A stretch of DNA of 64,000 bases from Taudactylus pleione (Eukaryota; Chordata; Amphibia; Anura; Myobatrachidae), in assembly GCA_031769625.1 (NCBI GenBank), contig JAUIMM010002008.1, positions 124,001 to 188,000 of the forward strand. The letters are read 5' to 3'. The notes under the pieces are model-generated. The model did no database searches. It had not been told where the DNA came from and saw only the letters and a program-made list of their open reading frames with translations. Both the position numbers and the translations under genes were made by a program. Shown here in pieces: positions 13,161 to 28,503 of the stretch. The first letter of the stretch is position 1; the number at the start of each line of letters is the position of its first letter.

Positions 13161-16100
13161 CCATGGTGATCGCAGGGCTGCACGCTGGGTGTTATATACC
13201 TGCTAATGTGTGACCATGGTGATCGCAGGGCTGCACGCTGGATGTTATATACCTGCTAATGTGTGACCATGGTGATTGCAGGGCTGCACGCTGGGTGTTA
13301 TATACCTGCTAATGTGTGACCACGGTGATTGCAGGGCTGCACGCTATATACCTGCTAATGTGTGACCACGGTGATTGCAGGGCTGCACGCTGGATGCTAT
13401 ATACCTGCTAATGTGTGACCACGGTGATTGCAGGGCTGCACGCTGGATGCTATATACCTGCTAATGTGTGACCATGGTGATTGCAGGGCTGCACGCTGGG
13501 TGTTATATACCTGCTAATGTGTGACCACGGTGATTGCAGGGCTGCACGCTGGATGCTATATATCTGCTAATGTGTGACCATGGTGATTGCAGGGCTGCAC
13601 GCTGGATGTTATATACCTGCTAATGTGTGACCATGGTGATTGCAGGGCTGCACGCTGGATGCTATATACCTGCTAATGTGTGACCACGGTGATTACAGGG
13701 CTGCACGCTGGATGTTATATACCTGCTAATGTGTGACCATGGTGATTGCAGTGCTGCACGCTATATACCTGCTAATGTGTGACCATGGTGATTGCAGGGC
13801 TGCACGCTGGGTGTTATATACCTGCTAATGTGTGACCATGGTGATTACACGGCTGCCCGCTGCGTGTTATATACCTGCTAATGTGTGACCATGGTGATTG
13901 CAGGGATGCACGCTATATACCTGCTAATGTGTGACCATGGTGATTGCAGGGCTGCACGCTGGATGCTATATACCTGCTAATGTGTGACCACGGTGATTAC
14001 AGGGCTGCACGCTGGATGCTATATACCTGCTAATGTGTGACCATGGTGATTGCAGGGCTGCACGCTGGGTGTTATATACCTGCTAATGTGTGACCATGGT
14101 GATTGCAGGGCTGCACGCTGGGTGTTATATACCTGCTAATGTGTGACCATGGTGATTGCAGCGCTGCACGCTATATACCTGCTAATGTGTGACCATGGTG
14201 ATTGCAGGGCTGCACGCTGGATGCTATATACCTGCTAATGTGTGACCATGGTGATTGCAGGGCTGCACGCTGGATGCTATATACCTGCTAATGTGTGACC
14301 ATGGTGATTGCAGTGCTGCACGCTGGGTGTTATATACCTGCTAATGTGTGACCATGGTGATTGCAGGGCTGCACGCTGGGTGTTATATACCTGCTAATGT
14401 GTGACCATGGTGATTGCAGGGCTGCACGCTGTATGCTATATACCTGCTAATGTGTGACCATGGTGATCGCAGGGCTGCACGCTGGGTGTTATATACCTGC
14501 TAATGTGTGACCATGGTGATTGCAGGGCTGCATGCTGGGTATTATATACCTGTTAATTTGTGACCACGGTGATTGCAGGGCTGCACGCTGGATGCTATAT
14601 ACCTGCTAATGTGTGACCATGGTGATTGCAGGGCTGCACGCTGGATGTTATATACCTGCTAATGTGTGACCATGGTGATTGCAGGGCTGGACGCTGGGTG
14701 TTATATACCTGCTAATGTGTGACCATGGTGATTGCAGGGCTGCACGCTGGATGCTATATACCTGCTAATGTGTGACCACGGTGATTGCAGGGCTGCACGC
14801 TGGGTGTTATATACCTGCTAATGTGTGACCATGGTGATTGCAGGGCTGCACGCTGGGTGTTATATACCTGCTAATGTGTGACCATGGTGATTGCAGGGCT
14901 GCACGCTGGGTGCTATATACCTGCTAATGTGTGACCATGGTGATTGCAGGGCTGCACGCTGGGTGCTATATACCTGCTAATGTGTGACCACGGTGATTGC
15001 AGGGCTGCACGCTGGATGTTATATACCTGCTAATGTGTGACCATGGTGATTGCAGGGCTGCACGCTGGGTGCTATATACCTGCTAATGTGTGACCACGGT
15101 GATTGCAGGGCTGCACGCTGGATGCTATATACCTGCTAATGTGTGACCATGGTGATTGCAGGGCTGCACGCTGGGTGCTATATACCTGCTAATGTGTGAC
15201 CATGGTGATTGCAGGGCTGCACGCTGGGTGTTATATACCTGCTAATGTGTGACCATGGTGATTGCAGGGCTGCACGCTGGGTGTTATATACCTGCTAAGG
15301 TGTGACCATGGTGATTGCAGGGCTGCCCGCTGGATGTTATATACCTGCTAAGGTGTGAGCATGGTGATTGCAGGGCTGCACGCTGGATGTTATATACCTG
15401 CTAATGTGTGACCATGGTGATTGCAGGGCTGCACGCTGGATGCTATATATCTGCTAAGGTGTGACCATGGTGATTGCAGGGCTGCCCGCTGGATGTTATA
15501 TACCTGCTAAGGTGTGAGCATGGTGATTGCAGGGCTGCACGCTGGATGTTATATACCTGCTAATGTGTGAGCATGGTGATTGCAGGGCTGCACGCTGGAT
15601 GCTATATACCTGCTAATGTGTGACCATGGTGATTGCAGGGCTGCACGCTGGATGTTATATACCTGCTAATGTGTGACCATGGTGATTGCAGGGCTGCACG
15701 CTGGATGCTATATATCTGCTAATGAGTGACCATGGTGATTGCAGGGCTGCACGCTGGGTGTTATATACCTGCTAATGTGTGACCATGGTGATTGCAGGGC
15801 TGCACGCTGGATGTTATATACCTGCTAATGTGTGACCATGGTGATTGCAGGGCTGCACGCTGGGTGTTATATACCTGCTAATGTGTGACCATGGTGATTG
15901 CAGGGCTGCACGCTGGATGTTATATACCTGCTAATGTGTGACCATGGTGATTGCAGGGCTGCACGTTGGATGCTATATACCTGCTAATGTGTGACCACGG
16001 TGATTGCAGGGCTGCACGCTGGGTGTTATATACCTGCTAATGTGTGACCATGGTGATTGCAGGGCTGCACGCTGGATGTTATATACCTGCTAATGTGTGA

Positions 16101-18852
16101 CCACGGTGATTACAGGGCTGCACGCTGGATGCTATATACCTGCTAATGTGTGACCACGGTGATTGCAGGGCTGCACGCTGGATGTTATATACCTGCTAAT
16201 GTGTGACCATGGTGATTGCAGGGCTGCACGCTGGATGTTATATACCTGCTAATGTGTGACCATGGTGATTGCAGGGCTGCACGCTATATACCTGCTAATG
16301 TGTGACCATGGTGATTGCAGGGCTGCACGCTGGGTGTTATATACCTGCTAATGTGTGACCATGGTGATTGCAGGGCTGCACGCTGGGTGATATATACCTG
16401 CTAATGTGTCACCATGGTGATTGCAGGGCTGCACGCTGGATGCTATATACCTGCTATGCTAATGTGTGACCATGGTGATTGCAGGGCTGCACGCTGGATG
16501 TTATATACCTGCTAATGTGTGACCATGGTGATTGCAGGGCTGCACGCTATATACCTGCTAATGTGTGACCATGGTGATTGCAGGGCTGCACGCTGGGTGT
16601 TATATACCTGCTAATGTGTGACCATGGTGATTGCAGGGCTGCACGCTGGGTGTTAAATACCTGCTAATGTGTGACCATGGTGATTGCAGGGCTGCACGCT
16701 GGATGCTATATACCTGCTAATGTGTGACCATGGTGATTGTAGGGCTGCACGCTGGATGCTATATACCTGCTAATGTGAGACCATGGTGATTGCAGGGCTG
16801 CACGCTGGATGTTCTATACCTGCTAATGTGTGACCATGGTGATTGCAGGGCTGCACGCTGGGTGTTATATACCTGCTAATGTGTGACCATGGTGATTGCA
16901 GGGCTGCACGCTGGATGTTATATACCTGCTAATGTGTGACCATGGTGATTGCAGAGCTGCACGCTGGATGTTATATACCTGCTAATGTGTGACCATGGTG
17001 ATTGCAGGGCTGCACGCTGGATGTTATATACCTGCTAATGTGTGACCATGGTGATTGCAGGGCTGCACGCTGGATGCTATATACCTGCTAATGTGTGACC
17101 ATGGTGATTGCAGGGCTGCACGCTGGGTGTTATATACCTGCTAATGTGTGACCATGGTGATTGCAGGGCTGCACGCTGGGTGTTATATACCTGCTAATGT
17201 GTGACCATGGTGATTGCAGGGCTGCACGCTGGGTGCTATATACCTGCTAATGTGTGACCACGGTGATTGCCGGGCTGCACGCTGGATGCTATATATCTGC
17301 TAATGTGTGACCACGGTGATTGCAGGGCTGCACTCTGGGTGCTATATATACCTGCCAAAGTGTGACCATGGTGATTGCAGGGCTGCACGCTGGGTGTTAT
17401 ATACCTGCTAATGTGTGACCATGGTGATTGCAGGGCTGCACGCTGGGTGTTATATACCTGCTAATGTGTGACCATGGTGATTGCAGGGCTGCACGCTGGA
17501 TGCTATATACCTGCTAAGGTGTGACCATGGTGATTGCAGGGCTGCACGCTGGATGTTATATACCTGCTAAGGTGTGAGCATGGTGATTGCAGGGCTGCAC
17601 GCTGGATGTTATATACCTGCTAATGTGTGAGCATGGTGATTGCAGGGCTGCACGCTGGATGCTATATACCTGCTAATGTGTGACCATGGTGATTGCAGGG
17701 CTGCACGCTGGATGTTATATACCTGCTAATGTGTGACCATGGTGATTGCAGGGCTGCGCGCTGGATGCTATATACCTGCTAATGTGTGACCATGGTGATT
17801 GCAGGGCTGCACGCTGGGTGTTATATACCTGCTAATGTGTGACCATGGTGATTGCAGGGCTGCACGCTGGATGTTATATACCTGCTAATGTGTGACCATG
17901 GTGATTACAGGGCTGCACGCTGGGTGTTATATACCTGCTAATGTGTGACCATGGTGATTGCAGGGCTGCACGCTGGGTGTTATATACCTGCTAATGTGTG
18001 ACCATGGTGATTGCAGGGCTGCACGCTGGATGCTATATACCTGCTAATGTGTGACCATGGTGATTGCAGGGCTCTACACTGGGTGTTATATACCTGCTAA
18101 TGTGTGACCATGGTGATTGCAGGGCTGCACGCTGGATGTTATATACCTGCTAATGTGTGACCATGGTGATTACAGGGCTGCACGCTGGGTGTTATATACC
18201 TGCTAATGTGTGACCATGGTGATTGCAGGGCTGCACGCTGGGTGTTATATACCTGCTAATGTGTGACCATGGTGATTGCAGGGCTGCACGCTGGATGTTA
18301 TATACCTGCTAATGTGTGACCATGGTGATTGCAGGGCTGCACGTTGGATGCTATATACCTGCTAATGTGTGACCACGGTGATTGCAGGGCTGCACGCTGG
18401 GTGTTATATACCTGCTAATGTGTGACCACGGTGATTGCAGGGCTGCACGCTGGATGTTATATACCTGCTAATGTGTGACCATGGTGATTGCAGGGCTGCA
18501 CGCTGGATGTTATATACCTGCTAATGTGTGACCACGGTGATTACAGGGCTGCACGCTGGATGCTATATACCTGCTAATGTGTGACCACGGTGATTGCAGG
18601 GCTGCACGCTGGATGTTATATACCTGCTAATGTGTGACCATGGTGATTGCAGGGCTGCACGCTGGATGTTATATACCTGCTAATGTGTGACCATGGTGAT
18701 TGCAGGGCTGCACGCTATATACCTGCTAATGTGTGACCATGGTGATTGCAGGGCTGCACGCTGGGTGTTATATACCTGCTAATGTGTGACCATGGTGATT
18801 GCAGGGCTGCACGCTATATACCTGCTAATGTGTGACCATGGTGATTGCAGGG

Positions 18853-21800
18853 CTGCACGCTGGGTTTTATATACCTGCTAATGTGTGACCATGGTGATTG
18901 CAGGGCTGCACGCTGGATGTTATATACCTGCTAATGTGTGACCATGGTGATTGCAGGGCTGCACGCTTTATACCTGCTAATGTGTGACCATGGTGATTGC
19001 AGGGCTGCACGCTGGGTGTTATATACCTGCTAATGTGTGACCATGGTGATTGCAGGGCTGCACGCTGGATGCTATATACCTGCTAATGTGCGACCATGGT
19101 GATTGCAGGGCTGCACGCTGGGTGTTATATACCTGCTAATGTGTGACCATGGTGATTGCAGGGCTGCACGCTATATACCTGCTAATGTGTGACCATGGTG
19201 ATTGCAGGGCTGCACGCTGGGTGTTATATACCTGCTGATGTGTGACCATGGTGATTGCAGGGCTGCACGCTGGATGCTATATACCTGCTAATGTGTGACC
19301 ATGGTGATTGCAGGGCTGCACGCTGGGTGTTATATACCTGCTAATGTGTGACCACGGTGATTGCAGGGCTGCACGCTGGATGTTATATACCTGCTAATGT
19401 GTGACCACGGTGATTGCAGGGCTGCACGCTGGATGTTATATACCTGCTAATGTGTGACCATGGTGATTGCAGGGCTGCACGCTGGATGTTATATACCTGC
19501 TAACGTGTGACCACGGTGATTGCAGGGCTGCACGCTGGATGCTATATACCTGCTAATGTGTGACCATGGTGATTGCAGGGCTGCACGCTGGGTGTTATAT
19601 ACCTGCTAATGTCTGACCATGGTGATTGCAGGGCTGCACGCTGGATGTTATATACCTGCTAATGTGTGACCATGGTGATTACAGGGCTGCACCCTATATA
19701 TCTGCTAATGTGTGACCATGGTGATTACAGGGCTGCACGCTGGATGTTAAATACCTGCTAATGTGTGACCATGGTGATTGCAGGGATGCACGCTGGGTGT
19801 TATATACCTGCTAATGTGTGACCACGGTGATTGCAGGGCTGCACGCTGGGTGTTATATACCTGCTAATGTGTGACCATGGTGATTACACGGCTGCCCGCT
19901 GCGTGTTATATACCTGCTAATGTGTGACCATGGTGATTGCAGGGATGCACGCTATATACCTGCTAATGTGTGACCATGGTGATTACACGGCTGCCCGCTG
20001 CGTGTTATATACCTGCTAATGTGTGACCATGGTGATTGCAGGGCTGCACGCTGGATGCTATATACCTGCTAATGTGTGACCACGGTGATTACAGGGCTGC
20101 ACGCTGGATGCTATATACCTGCTAATGTGTGACCATGGTGATTGCAGGGCAGCACGCTGGGTGTTATATACCTGCTAATGTGTGACCATGGTGATTGCAG
20201 GGCTGCACGCTGGGTGTTATATACCTGCTAATGTGTGACCATGGTGATTGCAGCGCTGCACGCTATATACCTGCTAATGTGTGACCATGGTGATTGCAGG
20301 GCTGCACGCTGGATGCTATATACCTGCTAATGTGTGACCATGGTGATTGCAGGGCTGCACGCTGGATGCTATATACCTGCTAATGTGTGACCATGGTGAT
20401 TGCAGGGCTGCACGCTGGGTGTTATATACCTGCTAATGTGTGACCATGGTGATTGCAGGGCTGCACGCTGGGTGTTATATACCTGCTAATGTGTGACCAT
20501 GGTGATTGCAGGGCTGCACGCTGTATGCTATATACCTGCTAATGTGTGACCATGGTGATCGCAGGGCTGCACGCTGGGTGTTATATACCTGCTAATGTGT
20601 GACCATGGTGATTGCAGGGCTGCATGCTGGGTGTTATATACCTGCTAATGTGTGACCATGGTGATTGCAGGGCTGCACGCTGGGTGTTATATACCTGCTA
20701 AGGTGTGACCATGGTGATTGCAGGGCTGCACGCTGGATGCTATATATCTGCTAAGGTGTGACCATGGTGATTGCAGGGCTGCCCGCTGGATGTTATATAC
20801 CTGCTAAGGTGTGAGCATGGTGATTGCAGGGCTGCACGCTGGATGTTATATACCTGCTAATGTGTGAGCATGGTGATTGCAGGGCTGCACGCTGGATGTT
20901 ATATACCTGCTAATGTGTGACCATGGTGATTACAGGGCTGCACGCTATATACCTGCTAATGAGTGAACATGGTGATTGCAGGGCTGCACGCTGGATGTTA
21001 TATACCTGCTAATGTGTGACCATGGTGATTGCAGGGCTGCACGCTGGATGTTATATACCTGCTAATGTGTGACCATGGTGATTACAGGGCTGCACGCTGG
21101 GTGTTATATACCTGCTAATGTGTGACCATGGTGATTGCAGGGCTGCACGCTGGGTGTTATATACCTGCTAATGTGTGACCATGGTGATTGCAGGGCTGCA
21201 CGCTGGATGTTATATACCTGCTAATGTGTGACCATGGTGATTGCAGGGCTGCACGTTGGATGCTATATACCTGCTAATGTGTGACCACGGTGATTGCAGG
21301 GCTGCACGCTGGGTGTTATATACCTGCTAATGTGTGACCACGGTGATTGCAGGGCTGCACGCTGGATGTTATATACCTGCTAATGTGTGACCATGGTGAT
21401 TGCAGGGCTGCACGCTGGATGTTATATACCTGCTAATGTGTGACCACGGTGATTACAGGGCTGCACGCTGGATGCTATATACCTGCTAATGTGTGACCAC
21501 GGTGATTGCAGGGCTGCACGCTGGATGCTATATACCTGCTAATGTGTGACCATGGTGATTGCAGGGCTGCACGCTGGATGTTATATACCTGCTAATGTGT
21601 GACCATGGTGATTGCAGGGATGCACGCTATATACCTGCTAATGTGTGACCATGGTGATTGCAGGGCTGCACGCTGGGTGTTATATACCTGCTAATGTGTG
21701 ACCATGGTGATTGCAGGGCTGCACGCTATATACCTGCTAATGTGTGACCATGGTGATTGCAGGGCTGCACGCTGGGTTTTATATACCTGCTAATGTGTGA

Positions 21801-24800
21801 CCATGGTGATTGCAGGGCTGCACGCTGGATGTTATATACCTGCTAATGTGTGACCATGGTGATTGCAGGGCTGCACGCTTTATACCTGCTAATGTGTGAC
21901 CATGGTGATTGCAGGGCTGCACGCTGGGTGTTATATACCTGCTAATGTGTGACCATGGTGATTGCAGGGCTGCACGCTGGATGCTATATACCTGCTAATG
22001 TGCGACCATGGTGATTGCAGGGCTGCACGCTGGGTGTTATATACCTGCTAATGTGTGACCATGGTGATTGCAGGGCTGCACGCTATATACCTGCTAATGT
22101 GTGACCATGGTGATTGCAGGGCTGCACGCTGGGTGTTATATACCTGCTGATGTGTGACCATGGTGATTGCAGGGCTGCACGCTGGATGCTATATACCTGC
22201 TAATGTGTGACCATGGTGATTTCAGGGCTGCACGCTGGGTGTTATATACCTGCTAATGTGTGACCACGGTGATTGCAGGGCTGCACGCTGGATGTTATAT
22301 ACCTGCTAATGTGTGACCACGGTGATTGCAGGGCTGCACGCTGGATGTTATATACCTGCTAATGTGTGACCATGGTGATTGCAGGGCTGCACGCTGGATG
22401 TTATATACCTGCTAACGTGTGACCACGGTGATTGCAGGGCTGCACGCTGGATGCTATATACCTGCTAATGTGTGACCATGGTGATTGCAGGGCTGCACGC
22501 TGGGTGTTATATACCTGCTAATGTCTGACCATGGTGATTGCAGGGCTGCACGCTGGATGTTATATACCTGCTAATGTGTGACCATGGTGATTACAGGGCT
22601 GCACCCTATATACCTGCTAATGTGTGACCATGGTGATTACAGGGCTGCACGCTGGATGTTAAATACCTGCTAATGTGTGACCATGGTGATTGCAGGGCTG
22701 CACGCTGGATGCTATATACCTGCTAATGTGTGACCATGGTGATTGCAGGGCTGCACGCTGGGTGTTATATACCTGCTAATGTGTGACCATGGTGATTGCA
22801 GGGCTGCACGCTGGGTGTTATATACCTGCTAATGTGTGACCATGGTGATTGCAGGGCTGCACGCTGTATGCTATATACCTGCTAATGTGTGACCATGGTG
22901 ATCGCAGGGCTGCACGCTGGGTGTTATATACCTGCTAATGTGTGACCATGGTGATTGCAGGGCTGCATGCTGGGTGTTATATACCTGCTAATGTGTGACC
23001 ATGGTGATTGCAGGGCTGCACGCTGGGTGTTATATACCTGCTAAGGTGTGACCATGGTGATTGCAGGGCTGCACGCTGGATGCTATATATCTGCTAAGGT
23101 GTGACCATGGTGATTGCAGGGCTGCCCGCTGGATGTTATATACCTGCTAAGGTGTGAGCATGGTGATTGCAGGGCTGCACGCTGGATGTTATATACCTGC
23201 TAATGTGTGAGCATGGTGATTGCAGGGCTGCACGCTGGATGTTATATACCTGCTAATGTGTGACCATGGTGATTACAGGGCTGCACGCTATATACCTGCT
23301 AATGAGTGAACATGGTGATTACAGGGCTGCACGCTGGGTGTTATATACCTGCTAATGTGTGACCATGGTGATTGCAGGGCTGCACGCTGGGTGTTATATA
23401 CCTGCTAATGTGTGACCATGGTGATTGCAGGGCTGCACGCTGGATGTTATATACCTGCTAATGTGTGACCATGGTGATTGCAGGGCTGCACGTTGGATGC
23501 TATATACCTGCTAATGTGTGACCACGGTGATTGCAGGGCTGCACGCTGGGTGTTATATACCTGCTAATGTGTGACCACGGTGATTGCAGGGCTGCACGCT
23601 GGATGTTATATACCTGCTAATGTGTGACCATGGTGATTGCAGGGCTGCACGCTGGATGTTATATACCTGCTAATGTGTGACCACGGTGATTACAGGGCTG
23701 CACGCTGGATGCTATATACCTGCTAATGTGTGACCACGGTGATTGCAGGGCTGCACGCTGGATGTTATATACCTGCTAATGTGTGACCATGGTGATTGCA
23801 GGGCTGCACGCTGGATGTTATATACCTGCTAATGTGTGACCATGGTGATTGCAGGGCTGCACGCTATATACCTGCTAATGTGTGACCATGGTGATTGCAG
23901 GGCTGCACGCTGGGTGTTATATACCTGCTAATGTGTGACCATGGTGATTGCAGGGCTGCACGCTATATACCTGCTAATGTGTGACCATGGTGATTGCAGG
24001 GCTGCACGCTGGGTTTTATATACCTGCTAATGTGTGACCATGGTGATTGCAGGGCTGCACGCTGGATGTTATATACCTGCTAATGTGTGACCATGGTGAT
24101 TGCAGGGCTGCACGCTTTATACCTGCTAATGTGTGACCATGGTGATTGCAGGGCTGCACGCTGGGTGTTATATACCTGCTAATGTGTGACCATGGTGATT
24201 GCAGGGCTGCACGCTGGATGCTATATACCTGCTAATGTGCGACCATGGTGATTGCAGGGCTGCACGCTGGGTGTTATATACCTGCTAATGTGTGACCATG
24301 GTGATTGCAGGGCTGCACGCTATATACCTGCTAATGTGTGACCATGGTGATTGCAGGGCTGCACGCTGGGTGTTATATACCTGCTGATGTGTGACCATGG
24401 TGATTGCAGGGCTGCACGCTGGATGCTATATACCTGCTAATGTGTGACCATGGTGATTTCAGGGCTGCACGCTGGGTGTTATATACCTGCTAATGTGTGA
24501 CCACGGTGATTGCAGGGCTGCACGCTGGATGTTATATACCTGCTAATGTGTGACCACGGTGATTGCAGGGCTGCACGCTGGATGTTATATACCTGCTAAT
24601 GTGTGACCATGGTGATTGCAGGGCTGCACGCTGGATGTTATATACCTGCTAACGTGTGACCACGGTGATTGCAGGGCTGCACGCTGGATGCTATATACCT
24701 GCTAATGTGTGACCATGGTGATTGCAGGGCTGCACGCTGGGTGTTATATACCTGCTAATGTCTGACCATGGTGATTGCAGGGCTGCACGCTGGATGTTAT

Positions 24801-25860
24801 ATACCTGCTAATGTGTGACCATGGTGATTACAGGGCTGCACCCTATATACCTGCTAATGTGTGACCATGGTGATTACAGGGCTGCACGCTGGATGTTAAA
24901 TACCTGCTAATGTGTGACCATGGTGATTGCAGGGATGCACGCTGGGTGTTATATACCTGCTAATGTGTGACCACGGTGATTGCAGGGCTGCACGCTGGGT
25001 GTTATATACCTGCTAATGTGTGACCATGGTGATTACACGGCTGCCCGCTGCGTGTTATATACCTGCTAATGTGTGACCATGGTGATTGCAGGGATGCACG
25101 CTATATACCTGCTAATGTGTGACCATGGTGATTACACGGCTGCCCGCTGCGTGTTATATACCTGCTAATGTGTGACCATGGTGATTGCAGGGCTGCACGC
25201 TGGATGCTATATACCTGCTAATGTGTGACCACGGTGATTACAGGGCTGCACGCTGGATGCTATATACCTGCTAATGTGTGACCATGGTGATTGCAGGGCT
25301 GCACGCTGGGTGTTATATACCTGCTAATGTGTGACCATGGTGATTGCAGGGCTGCACGCTGGGTGTTATATACCTGCTAATGTGTGACCATGGTGATTGC
25401 AGCGCTGCACGCTATATACCTGCTAATGTGTGACCATGGTGATTGCAGGGCTGCACGCTGGATGCTATATACCTGCTAATGTGTGACCATGGTGATTGCA
25501 GGGCTGCACGCTGGATGCTATATACCTGCTAATGTGTGACCATGGTGATTGCAGGGCTGCACGCTGGGTGTTATATACCTGCTAATGTGTGACCATGGTG
25601 ATTGCAGGGCTGCACGCTGGGTGTTATATACCTGCTAATGTGTGACCATGGTGATTGCAGGGCTGCACGCTGTATGCTATATACCTGCTAATGTGTGACC
25701 ATGGTGATCGCAGGGCTGCACGCTGGGTGTTATATACCTGCTAATGTGTGACCATTGTGATTGCAGGGCTGCATGCTGGGTGTTATATACCTGCTAATGT
25801 GTGACCATGGTGATTGCAGGGCTGCACGCTGGGTGTTATATACCTGCTAAGGTGTGACCA
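18853..25860. repeat. Higher-order duplication inside the 53-bp satellite (three block copies)
   Basis: Rare variants recur in the same order three times. The gcacgctttata unit lies at 18961, 21873 and 24110. The gcgacc variant lies at 19091, 22003 and 24240. The gtctgacc variant lies at 19611, 22523 and 24760. All three give the same offsets, 2912 and 2237 bp. A downstream marker, tgcatgctgg, lies at 20621, 22964 and 25770. Copies 1 and 3 therefore match in spacing (1660 bp from the first marker), while copy 2 is 569 bp shorter. Confidence 0.9.
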
Positions 25861-28503
25861 TGGTGATTGCAGGGCTGCACGCTGGATGCTATATATCTGC
25901 TAAGGTGTGACCATGGTGATTGCAGGGCTGCCCGCTGGATGTTATATACCTGCTAAGGTGTGAGCATGGTGATTGCAGGGCTGCACGCTGGATGTTATAT
26001 ACCTGCTAATGTGTGACCATGGTGATTGCAGGGCTGCACGCTGGATGCTATATATCTGCTAATGAGTGACCATGGTGATTGCAGGGCTGCACGCTGGATG
26101 CTATATACCTGCTAATGTGTGACCATGGTGATTGCAGGGCTGCACGCTGGGTGTTATATACCTGCTAATGTGTGACCATGGTGATTGCAGGGCTGCACGC
26201 TGGATGTTATATACCTGCTAATGTGTGACCATGGTGATTACAGGGCTGCACGCTATATACCTGCTAATGAGTGAACATGGTGATTGCAGGGCTGCACGCT
26301 GGGTGTTATATACCTGCTAATGTGTGACCATGGTGATTGCAGGGCTGCACGCTGGATGCTATATACCTGCTAATGTGTGACCATGGTGATTGCAGGGCTG
26401 CACACTGGGTGTTATATACCTGCTAATGTGTGACCATGGTGATTGCAGGGCTGCACGCTGGATGCTATATACCTGCTAATGTGTGACCATGGTGATTGCA
26501 GGGCTGCACGCTGGATGCTATATACCTGCTAATGTGTGACCACGGTGATTGGAGGGCTGCACGCTGGGTGTTATATACCTGCTAATGTGTGACCATGGTG
26601 ATTGCAGGGCTGCACGCTGGGTGTTATATACCTGCTAATGTGTGACCATGGTGATTGCAGCGCTGCACGCTATATACCTGCTAATGTGTGACCATGGTGA
26701 TTGCAGGGCTGCACGCTGGATGCTATATACCTGCTAATGTGTGACCATGGTGATTGCAGGGCTGCACGCTGGATGCTATATACCAGCTAATGTGTGACCA
26801 TGGTGATTGCACAGCTGCACGCTGGATGTTATATACCTGCTAATGTGTGACCATGGTGATTGCAGGGCTGCACGCTGGATGTTATATACCTGCTAATGTG
26901 TGACCATGGTGATTGCAGGGCTGCACGCTATATACCTGCTAATGTGTGACCATGGTGATTGCAGGGCTGCACGCTGGATGCTATATACCTGCTAATGTGT
27001 GACCATGGTGATTACAGGGCTGCACGCTGGATGCTATATACCTGCTAATGTGTGACCACGGTGATTGCAGGGCTGCACCCTGGATGTTATATACCTGCTA
27101 ATGTGTAACCATGGTGATTGCAGGGCTGCACGCTATATACCTGCTAATGTGTGACCATGGTGATTGCAGGGCTGCACGCTGGATGTTATATACCTGCTAA
27201 TGTGTGACCATGGTGATTACAGGGCTGCACGCTATATACCTGCTAATGTGTGACCATGGTGATTACAGGGCTGCACGCTGGATGTTATATACCTGCTAAT
27301 GTGTGACCATGGTGATTGCAGGGATGCACGCTGGATGTTATATACTTGCTAATGTGTGACCATGGTGATTGCAGGGCTGCACGCTGGATGCAATATACCT
27401 GCTAATGTGTGACCATGGTGATTGCAGGGCTGCACGCTATATACCTGCTAATGTGTGACCATGGTGATTGCAGGGCTGCACGCTGGATGCTATATACCTG
27501 CTAATGTGTGACCATGGTGATTGCAGGGCTGCACGCTGGGTGTTATATACCTGCTAATGTGTGACCATGGTGATTGCAGGGCTGCACGCTGGATGCTATA
27601 TACCTGCTAATGTGTGACCATGGTGATTGCAGGGCTGCACGCTGGATGCTATATACCTGCTAATGTGTGACCATGGTGATTGCAGGGCTGCACCCTGGAT
27701 GTTATATACCTGCTAATGTGTAACCATGGTGATTGCAGGGCTGCACGCTATATACCTGCTAATGTGTGACCATGGTGATTGCAGGGCTGCACGCTGGATG
27801 CTATATACCTGCTAATGTGTGACCATGGTGATTGCAGGGCTGCACGCTGGATGTTATATACCTGCTAATGTGTGACCATGGTGATTGCTGGGCTGCACGC
27901 TGGGTGTTATATACCTGCTAATGTGTGACCATGGTGATTGCAGGGCTGCACGCTGGATGCTATATACCTGCTAATGTGTGACCATGGTGATTGCAGGGCT
28001 GCACGCTATATACCTGCTAATGTGTGACCATGGTGATTACAGGGCTGCACGCTGGATGTTATATACCTGCTAATGTGTGACCATGGTGATTGCAGGGCTG
28101 CACGCTGGATGCTATATACCTGCTAATGTGTGACCATGGTGATTGCAGGGCTGCACGCTGGATGTTATATACCTGCTAATGTGTGACCATGGTGATTGCA
28201 GAACTGCACGCTGGATGTTATATACCTGCTAATGTGTGACCATGGTGATTGCAGGGCTGCACGCTGGGTGCTATATACCTGCTAATGTGTGACCATGGTG
28301 ATTGCAGGGCTGCACGCTGGGTGTTATATACCTGCTAATGTGTGACCATGGTGATTGCATGGCTGCACGCTGGATGTTATATACCTGCTAATGTGTGACC
28401 ATGGTGATTGCAGGGCTGCACGCTGGATGTTATATACCTGCTAATGTGTGACCATGGTGATTGCAGGGCTGCACGCTGGGTGTTATAGAAATGCTAATGT
28501 GCT

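Larger units (their letters stand above)
1..28488. repeat. Satellite array, 53-bp unit with 46-bp short variant
   Basis: A head-to-tail array fills the first 28.5 kb, roughly 540 units by length. The full unit runs from one 'cctgctaatgtgtgacc' to the next and is 53 bp. A short form lacks 7 bp after 'gcacgct' and is 46 bp. Most units carry ccatggtg; a minority carry ccacggtg. Rare private variants (gaccttgg, gtctgacc, gctttatacc, gggttttat) serve as markers of larger duplicated blocks. The array enters the window already in progress, so its left end is not seen. Frames of about 62 codons within it (for example at 753 and 8544) are repeat translations, not genes. Confidence 0.98.

Noticed and set aside
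1..28488. CRISPR-like array
   Set aside because: Units are contiguous, with no unique spacers, and all other evidence is eukaryotic.
1..28488. Centromeric satellite with a CENP-B box
   Set aside because: I found no match to the CENP-B box core (ttcg...cggg) in the 53-bp unit. A centromeric role is neither supported nor excluded.
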